Shown: positions 4,878 through 5,867 of the stretch, piece by piece
Position numbering within the stretch: the first letter of the stretch is position 1
How the letters are laid out: every line of letters begins with the position of its first letter
The notes under the pieces: model-generated
What the model was told of the DNA's origin: nothing
Databases searched by the model: none
What the model saw: the letters and a program-made list of their open reading frames with translations, nothing else
Translations under genes and position numbers: made by a program
Assembly: GCA_947625425.1 (NCBI GenBank)
Contig: CANQOH010000059.1
Location: forward strand, 1-5,867
Origin: an uncultured Bacilli bacterium
GTDB lineage: Bacteria > Bacillota_I > Bacilli_A > RF39 > UBA660
Reading direction: 5' to 3'
Length of the DNA: 5,867 nt

Positions 4878-5768
4878 ATGATTATTAAAAAAAGAGTTAA
4901 TAAAGTAGACAAATATTTACAATTTGTTGAAAACCATAAGTTTTGTTTCTTAACAAAAACCAAAGACGAAGAATTGTTAAGAAAAATCGGATTTAAAGGA
5001 TTAAATAAAGGAGAAAAAATAGTCCCAAACCCAATAGGATCAGTTACTAGATTTAATATAAACGGAAAAGAAGAGATAAAAGTTCCCATTGAATATGAAT
5101 TAGTAGATCACGAAATCGAATACAATATTGTAGATTGGCATGGTAATCCTCAATCGGGGACATATACTAGAACCTTTAGAAGAAAAAAAAGAGTGTTTGT
5201 TCCAGCACCTAAAACAGAAATATCGATAATTTCAAAAACAGATTGTTATGAAATATCAACAAATATGTTTAATTCATCGTATGATAAAGAAGTTATAAAA
5301 CATACGCTAAATTTGATGCTAGAAATATTTAAGAGTGTTGATGTTTTTGACGAAAATTATAAGTCTTTTACAACAACCAAAATGGTTCCATGGGAAATTC
5401 TACCACCAGGAGAAATGCCGTGGGATAAGTTTTACGATGCTACAAAGAATAAAATGAAAAAATATTCTTCAAAGCAAGTAGATATGATTAAAGAAAGATA
5501 TACCTTTTTAGAAAATCTAGATTATAAAAATATTATGATAGGTAAAAAAGGATTTAGTGGATACTTTATTGTTGAGTTTGAAAATGAAATGGTAATTTGT
5601 GATTCAGTATTTTTGGGTAATGCTGCATATGTTTTTAAAACAAAATGGGAAGAGTTATCTCAGATGACAAAAAGTGAAATCATTAAAAATCACCTAAGTG
5701 AAGCAAGAATTATCCATAATGGTAACTGGAAGGAAAAAATATTATCTGTTTTAAATAAAAATAAGTAA
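4878..5768 (+). CDS. Conserved-looking protein of unknown function
   Basis: A 296-residue soluble protein that I cannot name. Start ATG 4878 has TAGGAGG at 4866-4872, 5 bases upstream. Three regions are visible. Residues 1-50 are basic and may form an alpha/beta lead-in ('HKFCFLTKTKDEELLRKIGF'). Residues 55-120 are rich in beta-type sequence, with a basic patch R100-R-K-K-R105. Residues 165-185 contain 'MVPWEILPPGEMPWDKF', a Trp/Pro-rich motif that looks conserved. The C-terminal part has 'SGYFIVEFENEMVICDS' (227-243), then G247-N-A-A-Y-V-F253, W257 and 'ARIIHNGNW' (276-284). The 'DS..GNA.YVF...W..LS..TK.E......RIIH...W' pattern reminds me of C-terminal regions of uncharacterised bacterial proteins, but I cannot attach a family name. 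No signal peptide, membrane helix, P-loop or clear nuclease motif is seen. It is the second gene of the KTSC operon. Confidence 0.75.
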   Translation: MIIKKRVNKVDKYLQFVENHKFCFLTKTKDEELLRKIGFKGLNKGEKIVPNPIGSVTRFNINGKEEIKVPIEYELVDHEIEYNIVDWHGNPQSGTYTRTFRRKKRVFVPAPKTEISIISKTDCYEISTNMFNSSYDKEVIKHTLNLMLEIFKSVDVFDENYKSFTTTKMVPWEILPPGEMPWDKFYDATKNKMKKYSSKQVDMIKERYTFLENLDYKNIMIGKKGFSGYFIVEFENEMVICDSVFLGNAAYVFKTKWEELSQMTKSEIIKNHLSEARIIHNGNWKEKILSVLNKNK

Positions 5769-5789
5769 TCATTTATGATTACTTATTTT
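5758..5789. terminator. First hairpin after the KTSC operon, probably bidirectional
   Basis: A perfect 14-bp stem (5758-5771 with 5776-5789) with a TTTA loop. Four A and four T at its ends form part of the stem, giving a symmetric element that can act in either direction. The stop codon of the last gene (5766-5768) lies in the left arm. Confidence 0.75.
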
Positions 5790-5802
5790 ACAGAGTGTAG
5801 AC

Positions 5803-5833
5803 AAACCCCCCAGATTTTTCTGGAGGTTTTTTT
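5803..5833 (+). terminator. Second intrinsic terminator after the KTSC operon
   Basis: AAACC (5803-5807) and CCAGA (5810-5814) pair with TCTGG (5819-5823) and GGTTT (5825-5829), leaving CC opposite A, with a TTTT loop and seven T (5827-5833). It is much more G-C-rich than the hairpin before it and should terminate strongly. The last 34 bases of the window show no feature. Confidence 0.82.
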
Positions 5834-5867
5834 ATGCATAATTTTTTTAAATAATTTTTCTATATCA

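Noticed and set aside
4829..5089. 86-codon minus-strand frame opposite the unknown 296-residue gene
   Set aside because: Antisense shadow of a gene with a strong Shine-Dalgarno; the product has no recognisable pattern.
1..5867. Mycoplasma-type genetic code (UGA as Trp)
   Set aside because: TGA cleanly ends the genes at 2677 and 2953, and all tryptophans in the genes examined are TGG.

Overview
The window comes from a very A+T-rich bacterium, most likely a Firmicutes/Bacillota or Mycoplasmatota-type lineage. The evidence is extreme A+T content, strong Shine-Dalgarno sites (AGGAGG-type), sigma-A-like promoters and short intrinsic terminators. TGG is used for tryptophan, and TGA ends two genes (the acetyltransferase ending at 2677 and the antitoxin ending at 2953), so the standard bacterial code applies and not the mycoplasma UGA-Trp code. 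Genus or species cannot be read from the sequence. All coding genes are on the + strand.

Left part (1-3624), host-like. The window opens inside a thyX gene whose protein appears to be a tandem ThyX duplication, and which ends at a hairpin terminator (1150-1179). A new transcription unit follows at once: a GNAT acetyltransferase fused to a transglutaminase-like domain, a second stand-alone GNAT, and a toxin-antitoxin pair. That pair is a VbhA-like small antitoxin overlapping a Fic AMP-transferase toxin. A perfect 12-bp hairpin that embeds the fic stop codon closes the unit.

Middle (3625-4438). A near-ideal promoter (TTGACA, 17 bases, TATAAT) drives a single 239-residue helix-turn-helix protein of unknown role.

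Right part (4439-5867). A 229-base non-coding stretch is packed with inverted repeats. It appears to hold two divergent extended -10 promoters inside a 23/24-base inverted repeat, and a leftward terminator that implies a short minus-strand RNA. To the right lies a compact two-gene unit: a 65-residue KTSC-domain protein and a 296-residue protein I do not recognise. Two successive terminators end it.

Arginine codon use changes at about 3600. CGT makes up 17 of 42 arginine codons to the left and 0 of 22 to the right, so the right part probably has a different history and may be an acquired cargo segment. The best candidate for an undescribed system is the right-hand unit: candidate small RNA, symmetric promoter region, KTSC protein and unknown protein. 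No gap between genes exceeds 300 bases. I found no tRNA, rRNA, CRISPR array, transposase or recognisable phage gene.
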